A stretch of DNA of 64,000 nucleotides from Chitinophaga jiangningensis (GCF_900142605.1 NZ_FRBL01000008.1:411050-475049), one strand, 5' to 3'; shown: positions 45,571 to 54,761, counted from the stretch's first letter. Numbers and translations: made by a program. Notes: generated by a model from the letters alone, not told the origin.

Positions 45571-46464
45571 CTATGTTGCTCTATAAGCGAGCGGAGTGGT
45601 GTTAGTATGTTTCTTATAGAAGGTCAGGAAATGAGGCGTTTCCTGAAAATTTAAACACCAGGCAATCTCTTTTACTGAATAGTTGGAGTGCCTTAACAGC
45701 ACGTTTGCTTCTTCGATGATACGTTCGTGAATGATTTGCTGGGTTGTTTTACCTGTTGCCTTTTTAAGCGAGTAATTAAGATAATCAACTGTGGTATGTA
45801 GCAAATCAGCAAAATAAGCCGGCGACTTACCTGCTAATGTGTTTTCCGGGTTAATATTAAGAAATGCTTTTTCAAGGACATGGAAAAAACGTTCGTCCAG
45901 CGTATCTTCCTTATGCACAGGAGTAATATCGTTACGCTTTACTGATTTTTGAATGTAATGGATGATGTCAAATACGCGACTACGCAGCAGATGTTCTTTA
46001 AAAGGATAGTCGGAATTCTTCTCTTCTTCTATTTCCAACATCAGCCTGGACAGATCATGATACTCCTCCTTGCTTAAGGATTGAACATAAATTTCCCGCC
46101 CTTGAAATACCGGCCAGTTACGCAAATTCAATTTCGTAGCCCCTTTAAGAAAGCTTTCACTGCAGACACAATAAGTAGCACTAATTTTTTCATCATCCGT
46201 TTTGAAACGTGATCTTGTCATCGGTTCCAAAAACACAATTGTATAACCTGATATGGGGAATTCTTCTTTATTAGAATAATACGTTGCTATGCCATTTAAC
46301 AAGGCAATCTTGTAAAAAGGTTTGCGTTGTAAATTCGCGCAGGCAGATAAATCGTTTTTGAGACTCCCCCAATGAAAAATATCAAAATGACCTAAAAATG
46401 ATTGCTCATTAAGCTTAGGCTCATCAATGTATTGATCATAAAACATTTCTATTTCCTTGTACAT
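45571..46464 (-). CDS. AraC-family transcriptional regulator
   Basis: 297 residues. N-terminal ligand-binding-type domain (FPISGYTIVFLEPMTRSRF) and C-terminal AraC helix-turn-helix pair: YFADLLHTTVDYLNYSLKKATGKT and the second helix-turn-helix with VKEIAWCLNFQETPHFLTFYKK. 100 bp upstream of the NmrA-like gene, same strand. Confidence 0.9.
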   Translation of the reverse strand: MYKEIEMFYDQYIDEPKLNEQSFLGHFDIFHWGSLKNDLSACANLQRKPFYKIALLNGIATYYSNKEEFPISGYTIVFLEPMTRSRFKTDDEKISATYCVCSESFLKGATKLNLRNWPVFQGREIYVQSLSKEEYHDLSRLMLEIEEEKNSDYPFKEHLLRSRVFDIIHYIQKSVKRNDITPVHKEDTLDERFFHVLEKAFLNINPENTLAGKSPAYFADLLHTTVDYLNYSLKKATGKTTQQIIHERIIEEANVLLRHSNYSVKEIAWCLNFQETPHFLTFYKKHTNTTPLAYRAT

Positions 46465-46693
46465 ATGCCCAATTGTTTATTAAACAAACCTGCTGACAGG
46501 CTAAATGCTGCGTCCGTTTAGTATATGTCGAGCCTATTTTTTTATATTTATATAAATAGCTCGTTACATTGCATAAAGTTCGGGAAAGAAATTGGAATGA
46601 AAAAAACATGCAAAATGCCAACTTAAAATTTCCAATTTGCATTCCATGGTTTGACTTACCGACTCCGTTGCAATCACTTATCAATCTAGATGA

Positions 46694-47566
46694 TCATATT
46701 TTGGATAACTTAACGACATCCATTTGTTGACCACCTGCTTTCCTAAACTCGGAAGGATTTACGCCATAATATTTTTTGAAAGTACGGTTTAGATGACTTT
46801 CATCTGTAAAACCAAGTTCATAGACGATTTCACTCATGCGCATATCGCTGTGTAAAAGTCGGGCCTCTACCAGTCTGATTTTGTAATGGGTAATGTAGCT
46901 CTGAAGGGTTTCTCCGGTTTGCTTTTTAAAATATCTCCCCAGATAATTTATTGAAATATTAAAATGATGGCTTAGTTTTTCAGTATGAAGTTTTTTCGGG
47001 TCAAAAATATTTAACTGTATATAATTTAGAATTTCCAGAATTGGCTCGCCGGTGTTTTCTTTTATATTCTTGGGTAATTTCAGCGCAATATTTCTTGCTA
47101 CGATAGTAATAATGGTACTGATGATCTGCGCTGATATACGTGTGAAATAGATCTGTTGCCTGTTGTGTTCGTCCACGATAGCACTTACCAAAGACGCAAT
47201 TAAAGGCTTATCTGTTTTATTTTTTAAGATGCAACCTGGTCTATGACTGGCGTTTTGTAATATATATGCTATATGCGTAACTGTATCATAGTCATTGCCT
47301 GTTTTTTCTCTGACATAAGATTCATTAAATCTCAGAAAAAAGAAATTGGTTTTTTGGTCAATATCAAACGAGTAAACGTCTTGTGGTGTTAACAAAAACA
47401 AATTTCCTTTTCGATAATTAAACTGATGATTATTGACATACTGTACCCCTGCTCCCTGCATCACATAGATGAGCTCAAAAAAACTGTTATGCTTCAATGG
47501 TTTTTCGAAGCGCTCTAATTCCTTCCATTCGACTTCATACTGCTGGTGTAATGTTGCTCGTCTCAT
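46694..47566 (-). CDS. AraC-family transcriptional regulator
   Basis: 290 residues. Cupin-like N-terminal sensor (FFELIYVMQGAGVQYVNNH, KGNLFLLTPQDVYSF) and C-terminal AraC domain (LSHHFNISINYLGRYFKKQT, MSEIVYELGFTDESHLNRTF, GVNPSEFRK). It is divergent from the SDR gene, with 86 bp between the starts, the usual setting for an AraC regulator controlling its neighbour. Confidence 0.92.
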   Translation of the reverse strand: MRRATLHQQYEVEWKELERFEKPLKHNSFFELIYVMQGAGVQYVNNHQFNYRKGNLFLLTPQDVYSFDIDQKTNFFFLRFNESYVREKTGNDYDTVTHIAYILQNASHRPGCILKNKTDKPLIASLVSAIVDEHNRQQIYFTRISAQIISTIITIVARNIALKLPKNIKENTGEPILEILNYIQLNIFDPKKLHTEKLSHHFNISINYLGRYFKKQTGETLQSYITHYKIRLVEARLLHSDMRMSEIVYELGFTDESHLNRTFKKYYGVNPSEFRKAGGQQMDVVKLSKI

Positions 47567-47652
47567 GCTTTAAATATACAAAATTAGTGTAAAAATATAC
47601 AAGCCCTAGCCACGCAACCTTGTATATTTTTGCTATACAAAATACTACTAAA

Positions 47653-48219
47653 ATGAAAATACTAATCATTGGTGCAGGCGGAACTATTGGCAAGCAGGTT
47701 GCTGTCGCACTGAAAGAACATGAAGTCATTACAGTGGGGAGAAACACCGGAACTATTAAAGCTGATATCTCTGAAGATGATGCTGTGGAGCGTTTATTCA
47801 AGCAAGTGCCGGATATTGATGCCGTTATTTGTGTTGCAGGCGATAGTAATACTGATAATTTGTCAGCTATAACCAAGGCGCAATTCATGGTTGGCATTGA
47901 GCAAAAGCTATGGCCGCAAATAAACCTGGTGCTTTCCGGCATGAAGTATTTGAATGATAATGGTTCGTTCACGCTTATTTCCGGAAAAATGGGTGACTTA
48001 CCCATCAGGGGGTCATCTGGAAAAGCGTTTGTGAATGGCGCGATCAACAGCTTTGTAAAGGCGGCGGCACAGGAAATGCCAAGAGGTATACGGCTAAATG
48101 CTATCAGCCCCGGAAAGGTCCTCGATATTGATAGTAATGCATTAGTCGCTGCTTATTTGATATGCCTGGAAACGGACATAAATGGAGAAATTGTAAATGT
48201 AGGCTATCAGAAAAATTAA
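47653..48219 (+). CDS. Short-chain dehydrogenase-like protein lacking the catalytic tyrosine
   Basis: 188 residues from the ATG at 47653 (MKILIIGAGGTIGKQ); the upstream in-frame ATG would place 11 residues within the promoter region. Rossmann GxxGxxG motif and nucleotide-binding pattern are present. The usual YxxxK is GSSGK at about residue 118-122, so Tyr is missing and only Lys remains, as in a compact SDR subfamily of about 200 residues. NAD(P)-binding is likely, but dehydrogenase activity is uncertain. It is followed 6 bp later by a lipocalin-like gene. Confidence 0.82.
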   Translation: MKILIIGAGGTIGKQVAVALKEHEVITVGRNTGTIKADISEDDAVERLFKQVPDIDAVICVAGDSNTDNLSAITKAQFMVGIEQKLWPQINLVLSGMKYLNDNGSFTLISGKMGDLPIRGSSGKAFVNGAINSFVKAAAQEMPRGIRLNAISPGKVLDIDSNALVAAYLICLETDINGEIVNVGYQKN

Positions 48220-48225
48220 TGAGTT

Positions 48226-48717
48226 ATGAAGCACCTGTTATATCTCTTTTTCACTATGTCGTGCTATATTTCGCAAGCACAAGATACACATTCACAGCAG
48301 CTTTGGGGTACATGGTCGCTGGTATCAGTAGAAAATATAAACCCCGATGGAAGTACTACTGCGCCATATGGCGATCATCCTGTAGGTATCCTTGTTTTTA
48401 CCGCATCAGGAAAATATGCTATCCAGATACTAAAAGCTAATAGAAGCAAAGTTGCCACCAACGATAAGGATAAGGCAACTGCTGAAGAAAATGCAGCGTT
48501 GGTAAGAGGTAGTAATGCTCATTATGGCATTTATACCGTTGATGAAAATAAACAGACAATAGTATTTAACGTGCAACATGCGTTTTACCCAAACTGGGAA
48601 GGTGGTACACAGGTACGTTCGTATGCTATCCAAAACAATCTGCTAACGTATACGGTAACCACTCCTACAAACGGAGGCGCCTCCATGGCGAAGGTAGTAT
48701 GGAAGAAAGATCAGTAG
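48226..48717 (+). CDS. Secreted lipocalin-like protein
   Basis: 163 residues. Signal peptide (MKHLLYLFFTMSCYISQAQ), then the lipocalin-like pattern LWGTWSLVSVENINPDG, PVGILVFTASGKYAIQI, AHYGIYTVDE. Probably binds a small hydrophobic ligand; none identified. Forms a two-gene unit with the SDR-like gene, ending at the hairpin terminator at 48822. Confidence 0.8.
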   Translation: MKHLLYLFFTMSCYISQAQDTHSQQLWGTWSLVSVENINPDGSTTAPYGDHPVGILVFTASGKYAIQILKANRSKVATNDKDKATAEENAALVRGSNAHYGIYTVDENKQTIVFNVQHAFYPNWEGGTQVRSYAIQNNLLTYTVTTPTNGGASMAKVVWKKDQ

Positions 48718-48821
48718 AAATACATATTTCAACCTAACTGGATTTATCTTGTTGAGCACGAGTGTAAAGGATAGGCAAGGAATTCGAGGCTCAATGGGTG
48801 GAGCTCGACTAAACCCTGACT

Positions 48822-48861
48822 AAAAAAGAAGACCTCGCGCAAGCGCGAGGTCTTCTTTTTT
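48822..48861. terminator. Bidirectional rho-independent terminator
   Basis: Perfect inverted repeat GAAGACCTCGCGC / GCGCGAGGTCTTC with a 2-4-nt loop, an A-run on the left and a T-run on the right. It ends the SDR-lipocalin unit and marks the left edge of the mobile island. Confidence 0.92.
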
Positions 48862-48864
48862 CCA

Positions 48865-48881
48865 GTGATCACGTTGGGACT
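48865..48881. other. Putative attachment-site remnant (copy of the tRNA-Lys 3' end)
   Basis: 17 bases that match the 3' end of the tRNA-Lys gene at 56805-56821 in the same orientation with two differences (GTGATCaCGtTGGGACT against GTGATCcCGcTGGGACT). An element integrated at a tRNA 3' end leaves such a direct repeat at its far end, on the downstream side of the tRNA, which is the case here. The two mismatches suggest an old event. Confidence 0.5.
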
Positions 48882-49247
48882 ATATCAAAGGCTTAATTAG
48901 CGCCGCTTTTCGAGGATTTATAAGCTAGTGTATCCGATTTTGTATCCTTCCGGAATAGCTTATTTTGTAGAGGTTTGAAAGAACTTGTAAACGGTACAAA
49001 GGTACGAAAAACCTTACTAAATCGGTTCAAAACAAGCAGGAACTTGTTGCCAATCAACCCTTTATTATACAGGTTGAATACACAAAACATCATTATAACA
49101 GGAATTCCTTAACAAGTTCTGATCAACCCATGAAAAACTCACAGAATTTAGGTTCATATTAATTACAAATATTGGATTAGTTATTTCGACTTGTCATAGG
49201 AAAATGTTGAAAATACAGCTACGCATCTTATATCGATATATGTCCAG
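48882..49247. other. AT-rich intergenic stretch at the island edge
   Basis: 366 bp without a gene I can support. A 66-codon minus-strand frame (48893-49093) has no recognisable features. No RNA gene or repeat seen. Confidence 0.4.
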
Positions 49248-51344
49248 TTAATGCGCTTTAATCCAATAATACCCAAGTAGCGTAAAATTGCTCACATTGG
49301 TCTTAGTCCCATCTAGGCAAGAAGAGTGCTGACATCTTGCATATTCCATACCACATTCTTGACAAGTTATTTCTTGAATTTGAAATAACGGAGAATAATA
49401 AATATTATTGGACTCTATAACATCCGCCAGCTCCCTAAATTCGTCTTTTAACTGAATAGAAATATTTACCCCTTCACGTTTATCTGTATTAATCATGGCA
49501 TATTTCAGTACTGGTTCTCTTTTAATATATAGGGTCCCGTCGTCATATAATATATCCGTAAGGCGTGGATTATCATTCGAGGTCGGAAAAGAATCTAACC
49601 ATTTGCCAACTGAATCCAACCAATCGCGGAACTTTTTATTCTCAATTGGAATCGTGGGATACTTGTTAAACCAATCAATTAAAACTTTACTAGTCCCGAG
49701 TAACGATACTACAGTTTGCCTGTCTAGATTCTTTTCTTGCCAAGCGAATGTGAATGAAACTGTTTTCTCGGGATGATCCTGGGCAACAAGAATACTAACA
49801 ACAGCCTGAAAAAGAGCAGCGATGTAATTTGATAGATTTCCATCATTTTGAAGCACTATTTTAGGGATATTCCAATGCAATCCATCATAGCAATCAACTA
49901 ATTTATAATCGTCGGGAATATGTAGTTTATATCCTTGTTTCAAAAGGGATTTCTTTATTTCAAGAATATCAACCTCAATAATCTTCTTTTCCACATTTGA
50001 TGCAACTGTATCTATTGTATCGTGTCCCAATAAATTATGAGTTGAAATCTCATTAACAGTCTTATCCACCTTTAAATAACTAACTGCCATACGAAATCCA
50101 TCATCATATCCCAGTGTTACAGGAATCAACATTTGATCAATTGACAAAGGTTCATCCTCTACAAATTTAATTTCATGTCGATCGTCTTTGCATTCCCCCT
50201 CTAAATATTCTTCAATTAGATGGTTCCCTTGAAAATAATGATGCAATAACAATTTCCAATCTGCCAAAGGTAACTGCCCATCAATTCTAAACAGTTTTGT
50301 ATATAATGACTGCTTCCCGGCCGATTTAATATCATTATCTAATCGTTCTAACATTTTTTCGGTATCATACATTCTAATAGCACCATCAAAATGCTCAAAC
50401 GTATTGTTATCAGTATTATAAATGGAATGAGCATATCGGCACCCATAATCTTCATTACTGACGCCTAAAGAAGGATTATTTTTAACTTCCTCTGCTTCAA
50501 AGGTTTGTTTCCCTCCTTCAATTTTCCAAATAAACTCTGTGCGATCAATACCATTAAATATCTTATTATACTCATCCATTTTATGCTCAGTAACTCCCAG
50601 TTTAATTTTGGCAACATCATTATTGAACCTAGGACCTCTCCAATACTCAAATTCCATGGCGGGAACAAATGTTTCCGCAATTCCTATGAGATTAGTATCT
50701 AACTTCAGACGTAGAGTAACGTCTTTATCTCCAGCATACTTTAAAAGCTGATCAAGAAAGAAATAATTAAGATTGTTATAAAGTGACAAAGACTTCCTAA
50801 AGTATGCGTGGGCGCAAATGGCAAACTTGGATGATTTATCTTTGAAAACACCTTGTCCCATATATTCAAAACTGTCTAGTAAGTCTCGTAAATAAACCAA
50901 TCCATCTTTATCACGCTTCGACATTATATTACTATAATATCTATCGATTATACCCTCATCATAACATGAAACAAATGTCGAGCTTACCATCTTAAAATTT
51001 TCTGATAAATGACCTTTAAGCTCTTTCTCAAACAATTCTTTATAAGGAAGGCATTCGCGTTGACTCCTTACTGCTAGAGCATTAAGATGCAAATTTGATA
51101 TTTTTGCTTGCTCTTCACTTGTTTCAGCGATAAATGTTTGACCAGCAAGCCTAGTTATTCCCGGCTCAAAATAGAGAGTTGACGGAATAGTCCAACCAAT
51201 TGGTCTAGTTGAATCATGTCCAAGGCAGCTAGTTAATCCAGTAATTGAGCTTAATTCCAATGCGGTTTCTAACGTTGAAACAGGAAATTGAATTCCATCT
51301 TTACTTGGGGATGTTGTTAACAGTACAGATTTTGCGGTTATCAT
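49248..51344 (-). CDS. Large uncharacterised island protein
   Basis: 698 residues, no signal peptide or obvious membrane segment. I do not recognise a family. Visible points: a Cys-rich cluster near the C-terminus (ITCQECGMEYARCQHSSC, about 660-676) that could bind zinc, and an acidic, Asn/Lys/Tyr-rich composition matching its AT-rich DNA. It begins with a compact globular-looking segment (TALELSSITGLTSCLG). A single gene with 208 bp of free sequence before the next island gene. Cargo, possibly defensive, is a guess from location only. Confidence 0.75.
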   Translation of the reverse strand: MITAKSVLLTTSPSKDGIQFPVSTLETALELSSITGLTSCLGHDSTRPIGWTIPSTLYFEPGITRLAGQTFIAETSEEQAKISNLHLNALAVRSQRECLPYKELFEKELKGHLSENFKMVSSTFVSCYDEGIIDRYYSNIMSKRDKDGLVYLRDLLDSFEYMGQGVFKDKSSKFAICAHAYFRKSLSLYNNLNYFFLDQLLKYAGDKDVTLRLKLDTNLIGIAETFVPAMEFEYWRGPRFNNDVAKIKLGVTEHKMDEYNKIFNGIDRTEFIWKIEGGKQTFEAEEVKNNPSLGVSNEDYGCRYAHSIYNTDNNTFEHFDGAIRMYDTEKMLERLDNDIKSAGKQSLYTKLFRIDGQLPLADWKLLLHHYFQGNHLIEEYLEGECKDDRHEIKFVEDEPLSIDQMLIPVTLGYDDGFRMAVSYLKVDKTVNEISTHNLLGHDTIDTVASNVEKKIIEVDILEIKKSLLKQGYKLHIPDDYKLVDCYDGLHWNIPKIVLQNDGNLSNYIAALFQAVVSILVAQDHPEKTVSFTFAWQEKNLDRQTVVSLLGTSKVLIDWFNKYPTIPIENKKFRDWLDSVGKWLDSFPTSNDNPRLTDILYDDGTLYIKREPVLKYAMINTDKREGVNISIQLKDEFRELADVIESNNIYYSPLFQIQEITCQECGMEYARCQHSSCLDGTKTNVSNFTLLGYYWIKAH

Positions 51345-51552
51345 ATTTTATCGTCTTGGATTAAAATAATCATTCAGAGGGATATTCCTAAGATTCAGCT
51401 TCATTATAGATTGAACCTTATATACTTTTAGTCTTTAACCAAAAAGTACGAAAATTATTGCTAAACCTGCTCTTAAAAACAAAGTATATTAAATTAAATT
51501 TCTGTGACTTACACTATACGGGCTGGATATAGGTGCTATCCACGCCCTATCA

Positions 51553-51765
51553 CTATATAAGAAAGTCAGTAACAAGTTGTTGGCCTATACCTGTAAACCG
51601 GCAGAATTCAATTACTGTCACAATATCTCCCCTTTTCTTACCGACAGACAGTCGGATCTGCTGCAGAATCTTCCTGGCCGTTCGCTCACTCCGTCCAGTA
51701 ATGTTCATCACGTCTTTTGCATAAATCACTATGCGGTTAGGTACTATTTTCTGCGAAAATGGCAT
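51553..51765 (-). CDS. Small helix-turn-helix protein of Bacteroidota mobile elements
   Basis: 70 residues. RIVIYAKDVMNITGRSERTA and the following KILQQIRLSVGKKRGDIVTV, EFCRFTGI resemble a conserved small DNA-binding protein often found near mobilization genes in Bacteroidota. Probably a regulator or excision helper. Recognition is from memory of the pattern. Confidence 0.6.
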   Translation of the reverse strand: MPFSQKIVPNRIVIYAKDVMNITGRSERTARKILQQIRLSVGKKRGDIVTVIEFCRFTGIGQQLVTDFLI

Positions 51766-51903
51766 AATCGGAATGGAAATTTTGAGTTAAAATGCCGGCT
51801 TAGGTTTGGGGTGGTTACCGCAAATGTACTGCATCCTGCGCAGATGTAAGCCTAACGGGCTTGGCTATGTAAACAGCCCTTTCTATCATTCAATTGTTTC
51901 TAT

Positions 51904-52188
51904 GTGGCAAGGCAAAGTGGAATCATTCCCCTGAAAGGAACAATCGGCAATATCACCTTCTACAAAACGAAAGCCGGACACCTCGCACGTGAGAAAGGCG
52001 GCGTAGATGCCAGCCGGATCACAACAGATCCGGCGTTTATCCGGACAAGGGAGAACGGCGCTGAATTCGGTCGTGCCGGCAAAGCCGGTAAGCTGTTACG
52101 TACAGCTTTTCGGGCGCTGCTCCTGAACATCGGGGACAGTTATATGTCGTCCCGCCTGCTGCTGCTTTTCAATGAAATTCTTTTGTAA
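51904..52188 (+). pseudogene. Truncated conserved Bacteroidota protein (5' part only)
   Basis: A GTG start opens MARQSGIIPLKGTIGNITFY, then LAREKGGVD, FIRTRENGAEFGRAGKAGKLLRTA and GDSYMSSRL. This is the N-terminal part of a conserved exported-element protein that I recall as about 200 residues or more. Similarity appears to stop near 52160, after which the frame reads antisense to the relaxase 3' end and stops at 52188. The gene seems to have lost its 3' half in a deletion that also fused it to the relaxase gene. Confidence 0.65.
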
Positions 52189-52890
52189 CCCCGCTAGTGA
52201 AAAGGACCGATCCACACTGCTCCCCTTAAAACAGTAAACACCTTTTTTGAAACTGATTCCTTGTAATTCCTCACTAGCATTTTTATACTTCAGCTTTGTA
52301 TCAATACCCAATTTTAGTAAAGCCTGTATCAATGAGTCCAGATTGGACGCATGGGGCAAGATGCCAGAAACAGCGGTGAAAATCTCGTATCGGGTGGCTA
52401 CCTCTGCGTTTAAAGCAGATAGATTAGTTTGTGCCAGACTCTTTTTAACAGCCGGAATAAGGCTATATTTTTTCGTTAATAGCTGGGCCGTTTTCTTACC
52501 CTTCAAACCAAGGTAGCTTGTTTGAATTCCTCTGCCATTGTTGTTTACAAGGTTAGCTATTACATGCAGATGCAAATGCTTTTTATCATCATGCCGGGTA
52601 ACTGAAAACTGGGTATCTGTAATACCTAGATTCTGTAAATACTCCTTTGCAATCCGGGCCAACATCTCATCGTTTACCATTTCGCCAGGGTAAAAACTCA
52701 AAATACCATGAAAAACGGCTTCCCTTTTATTGGGCCTAATTTGTCGTTGAGCTTCAAAATCATGGGCCATCAGTTTATAGCTATAATCTCTGACCCCTTC
52801 GGCAGCGATGACCGTTGACCGCTGTTCATTCCCGCATATGTAACGGCAGGTACCATAAAAGCCACTTCCTGTAATCACTTTACTTATCAT
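52096..52890 (-). CDS. Relaxase / mobilization nuclease, C-terminally altered
   Basis: 264 residues. N-terminal relaxase domain: MISKVITGSGFYGTCRYICG and the metal-binding HxHxH motif at 105-109 (HLHLHVIANLVNN, with Asn113). Relaxases nick oriT and lead the DNA strand in conjugative mobilization. The last roughly 20 residues are encoded antisense to the truncated conserved gene at 51904, so the native C-terminus is missing. The core catalytic domain appears intact. It overlaps the mob gene upstream by 11 bp. Confidence 0.85.
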   Translation of the reverse strand: MISKVITGSGFYGTCRYICGNEQRSTVIAAEGVRDYSYKLMAHDFEAQRQIRPNKREAVFHGILSFYPGEMVNDEMLARIAKEYLQNLGITDTQFSVTRHDDKKHLHLHVIANLVNNNGRGIQTSYLGLKGKKTAQLLTKKYSLIPAVKKSLAQTNLSALNAEVATRYEIFTAVSGILPHASNLDSLIQALLKLGIDTKLKYKNASEELQGISFKKGVYCFKGSSVDRSFSLAGLQKNFIEKQQQAGRHITVPDVQEQRPKSCT

Positions 52891-53236
52891 GGTAAAATCG
52901 TTTTATTAGGGCATCCACAAAATCCCGGTAGGATTCAAACAAGAGTATGGCGGATAACATGCCTTCCTGCTTGGCAGTCCTGGCGATTTGATTAAGGTTA
53001 TTGCCAATGGCTTTTAGCTCATTTGCAATAGCCTTTTCCTCCGGTTTAAGCCTGCTGACTATTACACCTTTAACCGCCACCCTCCGCATGTACTCACTTA
53101 CTGTATAGCCTGCCGTCGATGCCTTCGCTATCACGGAAGTAAGTTCCTCGGCAGTAAATCGGATGCCAAGCTGTTTAATACGTGTAACCGCCTTCCGGGG
53201 ACGGCCTCCCTTCCTTTTTTCTTATTGTTCTTCCAT
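52880..53236 (-). pseudogene. Mob accessory (ribbon-helix-helix) gene with a premature stop at codon 5
   Basis: From the ATG at 53236 the frame reads M-E-E-Q-stop and then continues without interruption as EKRKGGRPRKAVTRIKQLG, IRFTAEELTSVIAKASTAG, YTVSEYMRRVAVKG to the stop at 52880. The part after the stop is the family-like N-terminus, so a single nonsense codon (TAA at 53222-53224) breaks an otherwise intact gene of about 118 codons. Translation could restart at a GTG at 53134, giving 84 residues without the basic N-terminus. Family role: binds oriT with the relaxase. Confidence 0.7.
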
Positions 53237-53277
53237 TTCCTCTCCGCTTTAATCTACGCTTCGATCTTCGCGTCTCC

Positions 53278-53372
53278 CTTGCGACCACCGGGAGCAAGGG
53301 AGCGAGCGGTTTTTGCGAAGCAAAAACACCGCTCGCTAACGGAGCGAAGCCCGTTCCGAATCCCCGAACGGG
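53278..53372. other. oriT-like cluster of inverted repeats
   Basis: Three inverted repeats directly upstream of the mob gene: CCTTGC / GCAAGG flanking a 10-nt spacer near 53277-53298; a long hairpin with arms at 53301-53316 and 53320-53337 (AGCGAGCGG...TTTTTGC against GCAAAAA...CCGCTCGCT, small bulge); and CCCGTTC / GAACGGG at 53350-53356 and 53366-53372. Such clusters next to mob genes are typical of transfer origins. The nic site is not identifiable by eye. Confidence 0.5.
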
Positions 53373-53461
53373 ATGCCGAAGGCGGCACGTTCATTCGTCG
53401 CATAAAGGCGGCAAGGCCGACTGTATAATCTTCCCGTCCTAGTGCATGTGCACCAGGACAA

Positions 53462-53818
53462 TCAGCCGAATAATTGAGTTCCGCTATTAGGTCGCTCCCC
53501 TTGAAATAGGAGATTTTCAATATCTTCCCGGAGGAAGAAAACGCGGGATTTGACTTTGAAGCGGCGAATTTTCCCGCTCCTTACCCATGAGTGGATGGTT
53601 GGCTTGGTAACTTGAAATAATTGGCAGACTTCTGCAATTTTGTACAGGGGCTTTAGGGTTAACCCTGGGGTTTCGTAAATAGAGGTCATTGGTGGAGTTC
53701 TATCTAAATTGCCCACTTCTTCTCTGACTATCTGCCTAATCAGCTCTAAAAACTGTTCTGGTTCGCAGGGGAACAACATTGGCGCAATAGCTTTCTCGCT
53801 CTTTTCTACATTACTCAT
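53462..53818 (-). CDS. Excisionase/MerR-like helix-turn-helix protein
   Basis: 118 residues from the ATG at 53818 (MSNVEKSEKAIAP); a longer start at 53851 is possible. The C-terminal half is a DNA-binding HTH_17-type domain (LYKIAEVCQLFQVTKPTIHSW, VRSGKIRRFKVKSRVFFLRED). Such proteins in Bacteroidota integrative elements act as excision or mobilization regulators. Confidence 0.8.
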   Translation of the reverse strand: MSNVEKSEKAIAPMLFPCEPEQFLELIRQIVREEVGNLDRTPPMTSIYETPGLTLKPLYKIAEVCQLFQVTKPTIHSWVRSGKIRRFKVKSRVFFLREDIENLLFQGERPNSGTQLFG

Positions 53819-53898
53819 ACGCTTATGGTTTAGGCACCAAACATATGACAAGACAGTGGTGAAAAAAATCTATGTATACTTAGATATGTGCGTTTTTA

Positions 53899-54657
53899 TC
53901 AATCTCGCTGATATTTTTGCTTCATCTGCTCCAAAATCCGAAGGGCTGGTTGGTGATCCAGCTGGTTAAAGTAGTCAGCCGCTAAGTCAATGGCTTTACG
54001 CATTTCTGCCCTCTCTTTTACAGTTAAATTGGAAGGTCTGATAATGCGGCGCAAATTTTCCTTGATACTACCAGTATCAACACCGGTCAATTTATTGATG
54101 AGCTTGGCGGATTCATCATCACAGGCGAGGGCTTTAATGCCCGCAGTCTGAAATAGGACGTAATGTATCACAGTTAAAGCGGGGATTTTTGTTTGAGTGC
54201 GCGCGCTTTTCGTTGGTTCGATAGATTGGGGAGGGACTTTTTTCGCTTCCTCTACAGCCTTCTTATCAGCATCATCTTTCGTCCAACGATCTATCAATGA
54301 GTTAATTTGTGGTAAATAGATACGAGAATAAAAAGGCCTATATATCGTCAAAAATAACACCATATAGAGAACAGCCAGGAATAAGGATAATACAGAGAAA
54401 CCGACCGATGTAAATAAATTTTGAGTTATCACCCAATACAGTAACGATCCCCCTATAATGAAAACAGCAAAATGACGAGGTACATATTCATACCAGTATG
54501 CAGCTTTTAATACTTGCTTTGTTCCTTCAATACTCCAATACTGTGAGTGGTTCGAATTTTGTTTGTGTGCCTGTTGGAGTGCTAGCCGGTTAAAGGCGGC
54601 GTTAAGTGGGAGATCGAAGGTGAAAAAGGAAATAGTACGATTAATTGGTTTTCCCAT
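53899..54657 (-). CDS. Island membrane protein of unknown function
   Basis: 252 residues. Two adjacent membrane helices (HFAVFIIGGSLLYWVITQNL and GFSVLSLFLAVLYMVLFLTI, about 62-105), then a long cytoplasmic helical part with a charged linker (DDADKKAVEEAKK) and a C-terminal helical region (LTVKERAEMRKAIDLAADYF). A similar arrangement occurs in element-borne hypothetical proteins of Bacteroidota, but I cannot name a function. Confidence 0.7.
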   Translation of the reverse strand: MGKPINRTISFFTFDLPLNAAFNRLALQQAHKQNSNHSQYWSIEGTKQVLKAAYWYEYVPRHFAVFIIGGSLLYWVITQNLFTSVGFSVLSLFLAVLYMVLFLTIYRPFYSRIYLPQINSLIDRWTKDDADKKAVEEAKKVPPQSIEPTKSARTQTKIPALTVIHYVLFQTAGIKALACDDESAKLINKLTGVDTGSIKENLRRIIRPSNLTVKERAEMRKAIDLAADYFNQLDHQPALRILEQMKQKYQRD

Positions 54658-54761
54658 GGTTTATCCTTTACCTGAATATAAGGAAAAGCAGTAAATTCGA
54701 TATACTATATTTATATTACACTTTAAATCACCACTTTATTTATTACATAAATAAATGAAAT

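Noticed and set aside
46436..46684. 82-codon minus-strand frame between the AraC genes
   Set aside because: No family features, overlaps the AraC start, and composition looks like non-coding AT-rich DNA.
45571..48717. AraC, NmrA, SDR and lipocalin genes as one functional system
   Set aside because: Two separate, common regulator-plus-oxidoreductase arrangements; nothing links them beyond proximity.
48893..49093. 66-codon minus-strand frame near the putative attachment site, considered as an integrase remnant
   Set aside because: None of the recombinase motifs (R...HxxR...Y) can be seen; treated as chance.
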